Shown here one piece after another: positions 36,468 to 48,200 of a DNA stretch of 64,000 nucleotides. The notes under the pieces were generated by a model. It saw only the letters and a list, made by a program, of their open reading frames with translations, did not search any database and was not told the origin of the DNA. The first letter of the stretch is position 1, and every line of letters begins with the position of its first letter. Location of the stretch: NCBI GenBank assembly GCA_037783545.1, contig JBBELK010000109.1, forward strand, positions 744,001-808,000, read 5' to 3'. A program made the position numbers and the translations under genes. This DNA comes from Henricia sp. BOLD:AAB3569 (taxonomy: Eukaryota > Echinodermata > Asteroidea > Spinulosida > Echinasteridae).

Positions 36468-36783
36468 ATAAAATTACCGATTCTTACTCATTTCCTTTAG
36501 ATTTTAATAAGCAATTTTTAGGGTTGGATTGAATAAGGTTCCAGGGGGAGGGGTGTATTGTATTTTTAAGGTTTTGTCTTGTTAATGTATTGTATTTGGT
36601 AAAGTTTTAGTTCGTTTTTGGTAATGTTTTAGTTCGTTTTGTCCTACTTTAAAAACAAAACAAAAATCTTTTGGGTATTATTGATTAATCATTAAGTATT
36701 GTGTAAATTGTACTTGTATTGTAAAAATTGACGCAATTTAGCTTGTGGCTACAAGTGCAATTTGAAATAAACCAACAATAATA
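36468..36783 (+). other. LINE 3' UTR and tail
   Basis: AT-rich, no ORF, base composition unlike the array. It contains an imperfect 21-22 bp tandem duplication at 36598-36640 (core agttttagttcg / tgttttagttcg), an A-rich stretch near 36650-36668 and a final aataata run. An AATAAA also overlaps the stop codon (36467-36472). The end would be the template region recognised by the reverse transcriptase during target-primed synthesis. Confidence 0.8.
36766..36771 (+). promoter_or_regulatory. Polyadenylation signal of the LINE
   Basis: AATAAA, 12 bp before the element end at 36783; right position for the distal signal of a LINE transcript. Confidence 0.65.
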
Positions 36784-36794
36784 AGTCTTGAATT

Positions 36795-36867
36795 TGGAAG
36801 ATCCGGGTATCGATCCCGGTACTTTTCGCATGCTAAGCGAGCGCTCTACCACTTGAGCTAATCCCCC
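36795..36867 (-). tRNA. tRNA-Ala(AGC) whose terminator was displaced by the LINE
   Basis: The LINE sits in its trailer, 11 bp past the 3' end, separating it from the T4 run now at 34973-34976. Minus-strand transcription would enter the LINE antisense, so the next oligo-T is inside the LINE UTR. The body has one anticodon-stem mismatch (C27:A43 from ttttcgc). Confidence 0.75.
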
Positions 36868-39576
36868 GCTGTTGTTGAGTGTTGGGCACACTTTAAAAAT
36901 GTTGTACATACTCAACATTTTCAGATGAATTGTTCACGTCTCACCATCAGCCGTAAACTCAAAAGAACTCTTGAATTTGGAAGATCCGGGTATCGATCCC
37001 GGTACTTCTCGCATGCAAAGCGAGCGCTCTACCACTGGAGCTAATCCCCCGCTGTTGTTGAGTGTTGGGCACACTTTAAAAATGTTGTACATACTGAACA
37101 TTTTCAGATGAATTGTTCACGGCTCACCATCAGCCGTAAACTCAAAAGAACTCTTGAATTTGGAAGATCCGGGTATCGATCCCGGTACTTCTCGCATGCA
37201 AAGCGAGCGATCTACCACTTGAGTTAATCCCCCGCTGTTGTTGAGTGTTGGGCACACTTTAAAAATGTTGTACATACTCAACATTTTCAGATGAATTGTT
37301 CACGTCTCACCATCAGCCGTAAACTCAAAAGAACTCTTGAATTTGGAAGATTCGGGTATCGATCCCGGTACTTCTCGCATGCAAAGCGAGCGCTCTACCA
37401 CTTGAGCTAATCCCCCGCTGTTGTTGAGTGTTGGGCACACTTTAAAAAACGGCTCACTTTAAAAATGTTGTACATACTCAACATTTTCAGATGAATTGTT
37501 CACGGCTCACCATGAGCCGTAAACTCAAAAGAACTCTTGACTTGAGTTAATCCCCCGCTGTTGTTGAGTGTTGGGCACACTTTAAAAATGTTGTACATAC
37601 TGAACATTTTCAGATGAATTGTTCACGGCTCACCATGAGCCGTAAACTCAAAAGAACTCTCGAATTTGGACGAACCGGGTATCGATCCCGGTACTTCTCG
37701 CATGCAAAGCGAGCGGTCTACCACTTGAGCTAATCCCAGGCTGTTGTTGAGTGTTGGGCACACTTTAAAAATGTTGTACATACTGAACATTTTCAGATGA
37801 ATTGTTCACGGCTCACCATGAGCCGTAAACTCAAAAAAAACCTTGAATTTGGAAGATCCGTGTATCGATCCCGGTACTTCTCGCATGCTAAGCGAGCGCT
37901 CTACCACTTGAGCTAATCCCCCGCTGTTGTTGAGTATTGGGTACACTTTAAAAATGTTGTACATACTGAACATTTTCAGATGAATTGTTCACGGCTCACC
38001 ATGAGCCATAAACTCAAAAGAAGTCTTGAATTTGGAAGATCCGGGTATCGATCCCGGTACTTCTCGCATGCTAAGCGAGCGCTCTACCACTTGAGCTAAT
38101 CCCCCGCTGTTGTTGAGTGTTGGGCACACTTTAAAAATGTTGTACATACTCAACATTTTCAGATGAATTGTTCACGTCTCACCATCAGCCGTAAACTCAA
38201 AAGAACTCTTGAATTTGGAAGATCCGGGTATCGATCCCGGTACTTCTCGCATGCAAAGCGAGCGCTCTACCACTGGAGCTAATCCCCCGCTGTTGTTGAG
38301 TGTTGGGCACACTTTAAAAATGTTGTACATACTGAACATTTTCAGATGAATTGTTCACGGCTCACCATCAGCCGTAAACTCAAAAGAACTCTTGAATTTG
38401 GAAGATCCGGGTATCGATCCCGGTACTTCTCGCATGCAAAGCGAGCGATCTACCACTTGAGTTAATCCCCCGCTGTTGTTGAGTGTTGGGCACACTTTAA
38501 AAATGTTGTACATACTCAACATTTTCAGATGAATTGTTCACGTCTCACCATCAGCCGTAAACTCAAAAGAACTCTTGAATTTGGAAGATTCGGGTATCGA
38601 TCCCGGTACTTCTCGCATGCAAAGCGAGCGCTCTACCACTTGAGCTAATCCCCCGCTGTTGTTGAGTGTTGGGCACACTTTAAAAAACGGCTCACTTTAA
38701 AAATGTTGTACATACTCAACATTTTCAGATGAATTGTTCACGGCTCACCATGAGCCGTAAACTCAAAAGAACTCTTGACTTGAGTTAATCCCCCGCTGTT
38801 GTTGAGTGTTGGGCACACTTTAAAAATGTTGTACATACTGAACATTTTCAGATGAATTGTTCACGGCTCACCATGAGCCGTAAACTCAAAAGAACTCTTG
38901 ACTTGAGTTAATCCCCCGCTGTTGTTGAGTGTTGGGCACACTTTAAAAATGTTGTACATACTGAACATTTTCAGATGAATTGTTCACGGCTCACCATGAG
39001 CCGTAAACTCAAAAGAACTCTCGAATTTGGACGAACCGGGTATCGATCCCGGTACTTCTCGCATGCAAAGCGAGCGGTCTACCACTTGAGCTAATCCCAG
39101 GCTGTTGTTGAGTGTTGGGCACACTTTAAAAATGTTGTACATACTGAACATTTTCAGATGAATTGTTCACGGCTCACCATAAGCCGTAAACTAAAAAAAA
39201 ACCTTGAATTTGGAAGATCCGTGTATCGATCCCGGTACTTCTCGCATGCTAAGCGAGCGCTCTACCACTTGAGCTAATCCCCCGCTGTTGTTGAGTATTG
39301 GGTACACTTTAAAAATGTTGTACATACTGAACATTTTCAGATGAATTGTTCACGGCTCACCATGAGCCATAAACTCAAAAGAAGTCTTGAATTTGGAAGA
39401 TCCGGGTATCGATCCCGGTACTTCTCGCATGCTAAGCGAGCGCTCTACCACTTGAGCTAATCCCCCGCTGTTGTTGAGTGTTGGGCACACTTTAAAAATG
39501 TTGTACATACTCAACATTTTCAGATGAATTGTTCACGTCTCACCATCAGCCGTAAACTCAAAAGAACTCTTGAATT

Positions 39577-39649
39577 TGGAAGATCCGGGTATCGATCCCG
39601 GTACTTCTCGCATGCGAAGCGAGCGCTCTACCACTGGAGCTAATCCCCC
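39577..39649 (-). tRNA. tRNA-Ala(CGC) variant, A14 lost
   Basis: Second CGC copy. It is followed, as at 34258, by a unit with ccggttatcg, so the stretch was duplicated as a block. Confidence 0.72.
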
Positions 39650-40870
39650 GCTGTTGTTGAGTGTTGGGCACACTTTAAAAATGTTGTACATACTGAACAT
39701 TTTCAGATGAATTGTTCACGGCTCACCATCAGCCGTAAACTCAAAAGAACTCTTGAATTTGGAAGATCCGGTTATCGATCCCGGTACTTCTCGCATGCAA
39801 AGCGAGCGATCTACCACTTGAGTTAATCCCCCGCTGTTGTTGAGTGTTGGGCACACTTTAAAAATGTTGTACATACTGAACATTTTCAGATGAATTGTTC
39901 ACGTCTCACCATCAGCCGTAAACTCAAAAGAACTCTTGAATTTGGAAGATTCGGGTATCGATCCCGGTACTTCTCGCATGCAAAGCGAGCGCTCTACCAC
40001 TGGAGCTAATCCCCCGCTGTTGTTGAGTGTTGGGCACACTTTAAAAATATTGTACATACTGAACATTTTCAGATGAATTGTTCACGGCTCACCATCAGCC
40101 GTAAACTCAAAATAACTCTTGAATTTGGAAGATCCGGGTATCGATCCCGGTACTTCTCGCATGCAAAGCGAGCGCTCTACCACTTGAGCTAATCCCCCGC
40201 TGTTGTTGAGTGTTGGGCACACCTTAAAAATGTTGTACATACTGAACATTTTCAGATGAATTGTTCACGGCTCACCATGAGCCGTAAACTCAAAAGAACT
40301 CTTGAATTTGGAAGATCCGGGTATCTATCCCGGTACTTCTCGCATGCTAAGCGAGCGCTTACCACTTGAGCTAACCCCCCGCTGTTGTTGAGTGTTGGGC
40401 ACACTTTAAAAATGTTGTACATACTCAACATTTTCAGATGAATTGTTCACGGCTCACCATAAGCCGTAAACTCTAAAGAACTCTTGAATTTGGAAGATCC
40501 GGGTATCGATCCCGGTACTTCTCGCATGCAAAGCGAGCGATCTACCACTTGAGTTAATCCCCCGCTGTTGTTGAGTGTTGGGCACACTTTAAAAATGTTG
40601 TACATACTCAACATTTTCAGATGAATTGTTCACGTCTCACCATCAGCCGTAAACTCAAAAGAACTCTTGAATTTGGAAGATTCGGGTATCGATCCCGGTA
40701 CTTCTCGCATGCAAAGCGAGCGCTCTACCACTTGAGCTAATCCCCCGCTGTTGTTGAGTGTTGGGCACACTTTAAAAAACGGCTCACTTTAAAAATGTTG
40801 TACATACTCAACATTTTCAGATGAATTGTTCACGGCTCACCATGAGCCGTAAACTCAAAATAACTCTTGA

Positions 40871-43800
40871 CTTGAGTTAATCCCTCGCTGTTGTTGAGTG
40901 TTGGGCACACTTTAAAAATGTTGTACATACTGAACATTTTCAGATGAATTGTTCACGGCTCACCATGAGCCGTAAACTCAAAAGAACTCTCGAATTTGGA
41001 CGAACCGGGTATCGATCCCGGTACTTCTCGCATGCAAAGCGAGCGGTCTACCACTTGAGCTAATCCCAGGCTGTTGTTGAGTGTTGGGCACACTTTAAAA
41101 ATGTTGTACATACTGAACATTTTCAGATGAATTGTTCACGGCTCACCATGAGCCGTAAACTCAAAAAAAACCTTGAATTTGGAAGATCCGTGTATCGATC
41201 CCGGTACTTCTCGCATGCTAAGCGAGCGCTCTACCACTTGAGCTAATCCCCCGCTGTTGTTGAGTGTTGGGCACACTTTAAAAATGTTGTACATACTCAA
41301 CATTTTCAGATGCATTGTTCACGGCTCACCATGAGCCGTAAACTCAAAAGAACTCTTGAATTTGGAAGATCCGGGTATCGATCCCGGTACTTCTCGCATG
41401 CAAAGCGAGCGCTCTACCACTTGAGTTAATCCCCCGCTGCTGTTGAGTGTTGGAAACACTTTAAAAATGTTGTACATACTGAACATTTTCAGATGAATTG
41501 TTCACGGCTCACCATGAGCCGTAAACTCAAAAGAACTCTTGAATTTGGAAGATCCGGGTATCGATCCCGGTACTTCTCGCATGCTAAGCGAGCGCTTACC
41601 ACTTGAGCTAACCCCCCGCTGTTGTTGAGTGTTGGGCACACTTTAAAAATGTTGTACATACTCAACATTTTCAGATGAATTGTTCACGGCTCACCATGAG
41701 CCGTAAACTCTAAAGAACTCTTGAATTTGGAAGATCCGGGTATCGATCCCGGTACTTCTCGCATGCAAAACGAGCGATCTACCACTTGAGTTAATCCCCC
41801 GCTGTTGTTGAGTGTTGGGCACACTTTTAAAATGTTGTACATACTCAACATTTTCAGATGAATTGTTCACGTCTCACCATCAGCCGTAAACTCAAAAGAA
41901 CTCTTGAATTTGGAAGATCCGGGTATCGATCCCGGTACTTCTCGCATGCAAAGCGAGCGCTCTACCACTTGAGCTAATCCCGCGCTGTTGTTGAGTGTTG
42001 GGCACACTTTAAAAATGTTGTACATACTCAACATTTTCAGATGCATTGTTCATGGCTCACCATGAGCCGTAAACTCAAAAGAACTCTTGAATTTGGAAGA
42101 TCCGGGTATCGATCCCGGTACTTCTCGCATGCAAAGCGAGCGCTCTACCACTTGAGTTAATCCCCCGCTGCTGTTGAGTGTTGGAAACACTTTAAAAATG
42201 TTGTACATACTGAACATTTTCAGATGAATTGTTCACGGCTCACCATGAGCCGTAAACTCAAAAGAACTCTTGAATTTGGAAGATCCGGGTATCGATCCCG
42301 GTACTTCTCGCATGCTAAGCGAGCGCTTACCACTTGAGCTAACCCCCCGCTGTTGTTGAGTGTTGGGCACACTTTAAAAATGTTGTACATACTCAACATT
42401 TTCAGATGAATTGTTCACGGCTCACCATGAGCCGTAAACTCTAAAGAACTCTTGAATTTGGAAGATCCGGGTATCGATGCCGGTACTTCTCGCATGCAAA
42501 GCGAGCGATCTACCACTTGAGTTAATCCCCCGCTGTTGTTGAGTGTTGGGCACACTTTAAAAATGTTGTACATACTCAACATTTTCAGATGAATTGTTCA
42601 CGTCTCACCATCAGCCGTAAACTCAAAAGAACTCTTGAATTTGGAAGATTCGGGTATCGATCCCGGTACTTCTCGCATGCAAAGCGAGCGCTCTACCACT
42701 GGAGCTAATCCCCCGCTGTTGTTGAGTGTTGGGCACACTTTAAAAATATTGTACATACTGAACATTTTCAGATGAATTGTTCACGGCTCACCATCAGCCG
42801 TAAACTCAAAAGAACTCTTGAATTTGGAAGATCCGGGTATCGATCCCGGTACTTCTCGCATGCAAAGCGAGCGGTCTACCACTTGAGCTAATCCCCCGCT
42901 GTTGTTGAGTGTTGGGCACACTTAAAAAATGTTGTACATACTCAACATTTTCAGATGCATTGTTCACGGCTCACCATGAGCCGTAAACTCAAAAGAACTC
43001 TTGAATTTGGAAGATCCGGGTATCGATCCCGGTACTTCTCGCATGCAAAGCGAGCGCTCTACCACTTGAGCTAATCCCGCGCTGTTGTTAAGTGTTGGGC
43101 ACACTTTAAAAATGTTGTACATACTCAACATTTTCAGATGAATTGTTCACGTCTCACCATCAGCCGTAAACTCAAAAGAACTCTTGAATTTGGAAGATCC
43201 GGGTATCGATCCCGGTACTTCTCGCATGCAAAGCGAGCGCTCTACCACTTGAGCTAATCCCGCGCTGTTGTTGAGTGTTGGGCACACTTTAAAAATGTTG
43301 TACATACTCAACATTTTCAGATGCATTGTTCACGGCTCACCATGAGCCGTAAACTCAAAGGAACTCTTGAATTTGGAAGATCCGGGTATCGATCCCGGTA
43401 CTTCTCGCATGCAAAGCGAGCGCTCTACCACTTGAGTTAATCCCCCGCTGCTGTTGAGTGTTGGAAACACTTTAAAAATGTTGTACATACTGAACATTTT
43501 CAGATGAATTGTTCACGGCTCACCATGAGCCGTAAACTCAAAAGAACTCTTGAATTTGGAAGATCCGGGTATCGATCCCGGTACTTCTCGCATGCTAAGC
43601 GAGCGCTTACCACTTGAGCTAACCCCCCGCTGTTGTTGAGTGTTGGGCACACTTTAAAAATGTTGTACATACTCAACATTTTCAGATGAATTGTTCACGG
43701 CTCACCATGAGCCGTAAACTCTAAAGAACTCTTGAATTTGGAAGATCCGGGTATCGATCCCGGTACTTCTCGCATGCAAAGCGAGCGATCTACCACTTGA

Positions 43801-44280
43801 GTTAATCCCCCACTGTTGTTGAGTGTTGGGCACACTTTAAAAATGTTGTACATACTCAACATTTTCAGATGAATTGTTCACGTCTCACCATCAGCCGTAA
43901 ACTCAAAAGAACTCTTGAATTTGGAAGATTCGGGTATCGATCCCGGTACTTCTCGCATGCAAAGCGAGCGCTCTACCACTGGAGCTAATCCCCCGCTGTT
44001 GTTGAGTGTTGGGCACACTTTAAAAATATTGTACATACTGAACATTTTCAGATGAATTGTTCACGGCTCACCATCAGCCGTAAACTCAAAAGAACTCTTG
44101 AATTTGGAAGATCCGGGTATCGATCCCGGTACTTCTCGCATGCAAAGCGAGCGCTCTACCACTTGAGCTAATCCCCCGCTGTTGTTGAGTGTTGGGCACA
44201 CTTTAAAAATGTTGTACATACTGAACATTTTCAGATGAATTGTTCACGGCTCACCATGAGCCGTAAACTCAAAAGAAGTC
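40871..44280 (-). repeat. 731/1280-bp HOR
   Basis: tRNA starts: 40997T, 41180A, 41363T, 41546A, 41728T, 41911T, 42094T, 42277A, 42459T, 42642T, 42825T, 43008T, 43191T, 43374T, 43557A, 43739T, 43922T, 44105T. The run ttgagtta-type T unit, D-stem-deleted A unit, T unit with T3 terminator occurs at 41363, 42094 and 43374. The cgcgctg flank (41979, 43079, 43262) marks another shared unit. Confidence 0.82.
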
Positions 44281-44287
44281 TTGAATT

Positions 44288-44371
44288 TGGAAGATCCGGG
44301 TATCGATCCCGGTACCGATCCCGGTACTTCTCGCATGCTAAGCAAGCGCTTACCACTTGAGCTAACCCCCC
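44288..44371 (-). pseudogene. tRNA-Ala(AGC) with 12-bp tandem duplication in the T arm
   Basis: cgatcccggtac is repeated directly at 44304-44327, doubling part of the B box and T stem; the D stem also has the one-base deletion and the anticodon stem a wobble (gcaagc). Only copy of this kind in the window. Confidence 0.85.
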
Positions 44372-45174
44372 GCTGTTGTTGAGTGTTGGGCACACTTTAA
44401 AAATGTTGTACATACTCAACATTTTCAGATGCATTGTTCACGGCTCACCATGAGCCGTAAACTCAAAAGAACTCTTGAATTTGGAAGATCCGGGTATCTA
44501 TCCCGGTACTTCTCGCATGCTAAGCGAGCGCTTACCACTTGAGCTAACCCCCCGCTGTTGTTGAGTGTTGGGCACACTTTAAAAATGTTGTACATACTCA
44601 ACATTTTCAGATGAATTGTTCACGGCTCACCATGAGCCGTAAACTCTAAAGAACTCTTGAATTTGGAAGATCCGGGTATCGATCCCGGTACTTCTCGCAT
44701 GCAAAGCGAGCGATCTACCACTTGAGTTAATCCCCCGCTGTTGTTGAGTGTTGGGCACACTTTAAAAATGTTGTACATACTCAACATTTTCAGATGAATT
44801 GTTCACGTCTCACCATCAGCCGTAAACTCAAAAGAACTCTTGAATTTGGAAGATTCGGGTATCGATCCCGGTACTTCTCGCATGCAAAGCGAGCGCTCTA
44901 CCACTTGAGCTAATCCCCCGCTGTTGTTGAGTGTTGGGCACACTTTAAAAAACGGCTCACTTTAAAAATGTTGTACATACTCAACATTTTCAGATGAATT
45001 GTTCACGGCTCACCATGATCAGCCGTAAACTCAAAAGAACTCTTGACTTGAGTTAATCCCCCGCTGTTGTTGAGTGTTGGGCACACTTTAAAAATGTTGT
45101 ACATACTCAACATGTTTTCAGATGCATTGTTCACGGCTCACCATGAGCCGTAAACTCAAAAGAACTCTTGAATT

Positions 45175-45247
45175 TGGAAGATCCGGGTATCGATCCCGGT
45201 ACTTCTCGCATGCTAAGCGAGCGCTCTACCACTTGAGCTAATCCCCC
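45175..45247 (-). tRNA. tRNA-Ala(AGC)
   Basis: Clean body in the 3436-bp HOR; partner 48611. The spacer on its trailer side has the two-base insertion caacatgttttc. Confidence 0.86.
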
Positions 45248-48200
45248 GCTGTTGTTGAGTGTTGGGCACACTTTAAAAATGTTGTACATACTCAACATTT
45301 TCAGATGCATTGCTCACGGCTCACCATGAGCCGTAAACTCAAAAGAACTCTTGAATTTGGAAGATCCGGGTATCGATCCCGGTACTTCTCGCATGCAAAG
45401 CGAGCGCTCTACCACTTGAGTTAACCCCCCGCTGTTGTTGAGTGTTGGAAACACTTTAAAAATGTTGTACATACTGAACATTTTCAGATGAATTGTTCAC
45501 GGCTCACCATGAGCCGTAAACTCAAAAGAACTCTTGAATTTGGAAGATCCGGGTATCGATCCCGGTACTTCTCGCATGCTAAGCAAGCGCTTACCACTTG
45601 AGCTAACCCCCCGCTGTTGTTGAGTGTTGGGCACACTTTAAAAATGTTGTACATACTTAACATTTTCAGATGATTTGTTCACGGCTCACCATGAGCCGTA
45701 AACTCTAAAGAACTCTTGAATTTGGAAGATCCGGGTATCGATCCCGGTACTTCTCGCATGCAAAGCGAGCGCTCTACCACTGGAGCTAATCCCCCGCTGT
45801 TGTTGAGTGTTGGGCACACTTTAAAAATGTTGTACATACTGAACATTTTCAGATGAATTGTTCACGGCTCACCATCAGCCGTAAACTCAAAAGAACTCTT
45901 GAATTTGGAAGATCCGGGTATCGATCCCGGTACTTCTCGCATGCAAAGCGAGCGCTCTACCACTTGAGTTAACCCCCCGCTGTTGTTGAGTGTTGGAAAC
46001 ACTTTAAAAATGTTGTACATACTGAACATTTTCAGATGAATTGTTCACGGCTCACCATCAGCCGTAAACTCAAAAGAACTCTTGAATTTGGAAGATCCGG
46101 GTATCGATCCCGGTACTTCTCGCATGCAAAGCGAGCGCTCTACCACTTGAGCTAATCCCCCGCTGATATTGAGTGTTGGGCACACTTTAAAAATGTTGTA
46201 CATACTGAACATTTTCAGATGAATTGTTCACGGCTCACCATGAGCCGTAAACTCAAAAGAAGTCTTGAATTTGGAAGATCCGGGTATCGATCCCGGTACT
46301 TCTCGCATGCTAAGCGAGCGCTCTACCACTTGAGCTAATCCCCCGCTGTTGCTGAGTGTTGGGCACACTTTAAAAATGTTGTACATACTCAACATTTTCA
46401 GATGAATTGTTCACGTCTCACCATCAGCCGTAAACTCAAAAGAACTCTTGAATTTGGAAGATTCGGGTATCGATCCCGGTACTTCTTGCATGCAAAGCGA
46501 GCGCTCTACCACTGGAGCTAATCCCCCGCTGTTGTTGAGTGTTGGGCACACTTTAAAAATGTTGTACATACTGAACATTTTCAGATGAATTGTTCACGGC
46601 TCACCATCAGCCGTAAACTCAAAAGAACTCTTGAATTTGGAAGATCCGGGTATCGATCCCGGTACTTCTCGCATGCAAAGCGAGCGCTCTACCACTTGAG
46701 CTAATCCCCCGCTGTTGTTGAGTGTTGGGCACACTTTAAAAATGTTGTACATACTCAACATTTTCAGATGCATTGTTCACGGCTCACCATGAGCCGTAAA
46801 CTCAAAAGAACTCTTGAATTTGGAAGATCCGGGTATCGATCCCGGTACTTCTCGCATGCAAAGCGAGCGCTCTACCACTTGAGTTAATCCCCCGCTGTTG
46901 TTGAGTGTTGGAAACACTTTAAAAATGTTGTACATACTGAACATTTTCAGATGAATTGTTCACGGCTCACCATGAGCCGTAAACTCAAAAGAACTCTTGA
47001 ATTTGGAAGATCCGGGTATCGATCCCGGTACTTCTCGCATGCAAAGCGAGCGCTCTACCACTTGAGCTAATCCCCCGCTGTTGTTGAGTGTTGGGCACAC
47101 TTTAAAAATGTTGTACATACTGAACATTTTCAGATGAATTGTTCACGGCTCACCATGAGCCGTAAACTCAAAAGAAGTCTTGAATTTGGAAGATCCGGGT
47201 ATCGATCCCGGTACTTCTCGCATGCTAAGCAAGCGCTTACCACTTGAGCTAACCCCCCGCTGTTGTTGAGTGTTGGGCACACTTTAAAAATGTTGTACAT
47301 ACTCAACATTTTCAGATGATTTGTTCACGGCTCACCATGAGCCGTAAACTCTAAAGAACTCTTGAATTTGGAAGATCCGGGTATCGATCCCGGTACTTCT
47401 CGCATGCAAAGCGAGCGATCTACCACTTGAGTTAATCCTCCGCTGTTGTTGAGTGTTGGGCACACTTTAAAAATGTTGTACATACTAAACATTTTCAGAT
47501 GAATTGTTCACGTCTCACCATCAGCCGTAAACTCAAAAGAACTCTTGAATTTGGAAGATTCGGGTATCGATCCCGGTACTTCTCGCATGCAAAGCGAGCG
47601 ATCTACCACTGGAGCTAATCCCCCGCTGTTGTTGAGTGTTGGGCACACTTTAAAAATGTTGTACATACTGAACATTTTCAGATGAATTGTTCACGGCTCA
47701 CCATCAGCCGTAAACTCAAAAGAACTCTTGAATTTGGAAGATCCGGGTATCAATCCCGGTACTTCTCGCATGCAAAGCGAGCGCTCTACCACTTGAGCTA
47801 ATCCCCCGCTGTTGTTGAGTGTTGGGCACACTTTAAAAATGTTGTACATACTCAACATTTTCAGATGCATTGTTCACGGCTCACCATGAGCCGTAAACTC
47901 AAAAGAACTCTTGAATTTGGAAGATCCGGGTATCTATCCCGGTACTTCTCGCATGCTAAGCGAGCGCTTACCACTTGAGCTAACCCCCCGCTGTTGTTGA
48001 GTGTTGGGCACACTTTAAAAATGTTGTACATACTCAACATTTTCAGATGAATTGTTCACGGCTCACCATGAGCCGTAAACTCTAAAGAACTCTTGAATTT
48101 GGAAGATCCGGGTATCGATCCCGGTACTTCTCGCATGCAAAGCGAGCGATCTACCACTTGAGTTAATCCCCCGCTGTTGTTGAGTGTTGGGCACACTTTA

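Larger units (their letters stand above)
34979..36783 (+). mobile_element. 5'-truncated non-LTR retrotransposon (LINE)
   Basis: The array stops after actcaaaaga at 34978 and resumes with agtcttgaat at 36784. Joined, the flanks give the normal trailer word, as in the related unit at 32631-32650. Between them lie a reverse transcriptase ORF, a 3' UTR of about 316 bp and an AATAAA signal 12 bp before the end. The tail is a short aataata run, not poly-A, as in CR1/L2-type LINEs rather than L1. The N-terminal endonuclease region expected in this group is absent, so this is a 5'-truncated copy. No target duplication is seen (at most 1 bp of shared A). Only one copy is in the window. Confidence 0.93.
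36784..40870 (-). repeat. 1238/1361-bp HOR
   Basis: tRNA starts: 36795A, 36978T, 37161T, 37344T, remnant, 37667T, 37850A, 38033A, 38216T, 38399T, 38582T, two successive remnants, 39028T, 39211A, 39394A, 39577C, 39760T, 39943T, 40126T, 40309A, 40491T, 40674T, remnant. Matching units lie 1238 bp apart (36795/38033, 37344/38582), then 1361 bp apart (38033/39394) because one extra 123-bp tRNA-less unit was added. 39577C repeats the CGC unit 34258C. Clean: 38033, 39394, 40126. Confidence 0.85.

Noticed and set aside
34979-36783. Group II intron or retroviral element
   Set aside because: No intron RNA domains, LTRs, integrase or protease are seen; RT motifs and the C-terminal region fit a non-LTR element.
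34979-36783. Site-specific targeting of tRNA trailers by this LINE
   Set aside because: Only one insertion among some 350 units is seen, so preference cannot be claimed; kept only as a test in the findings.
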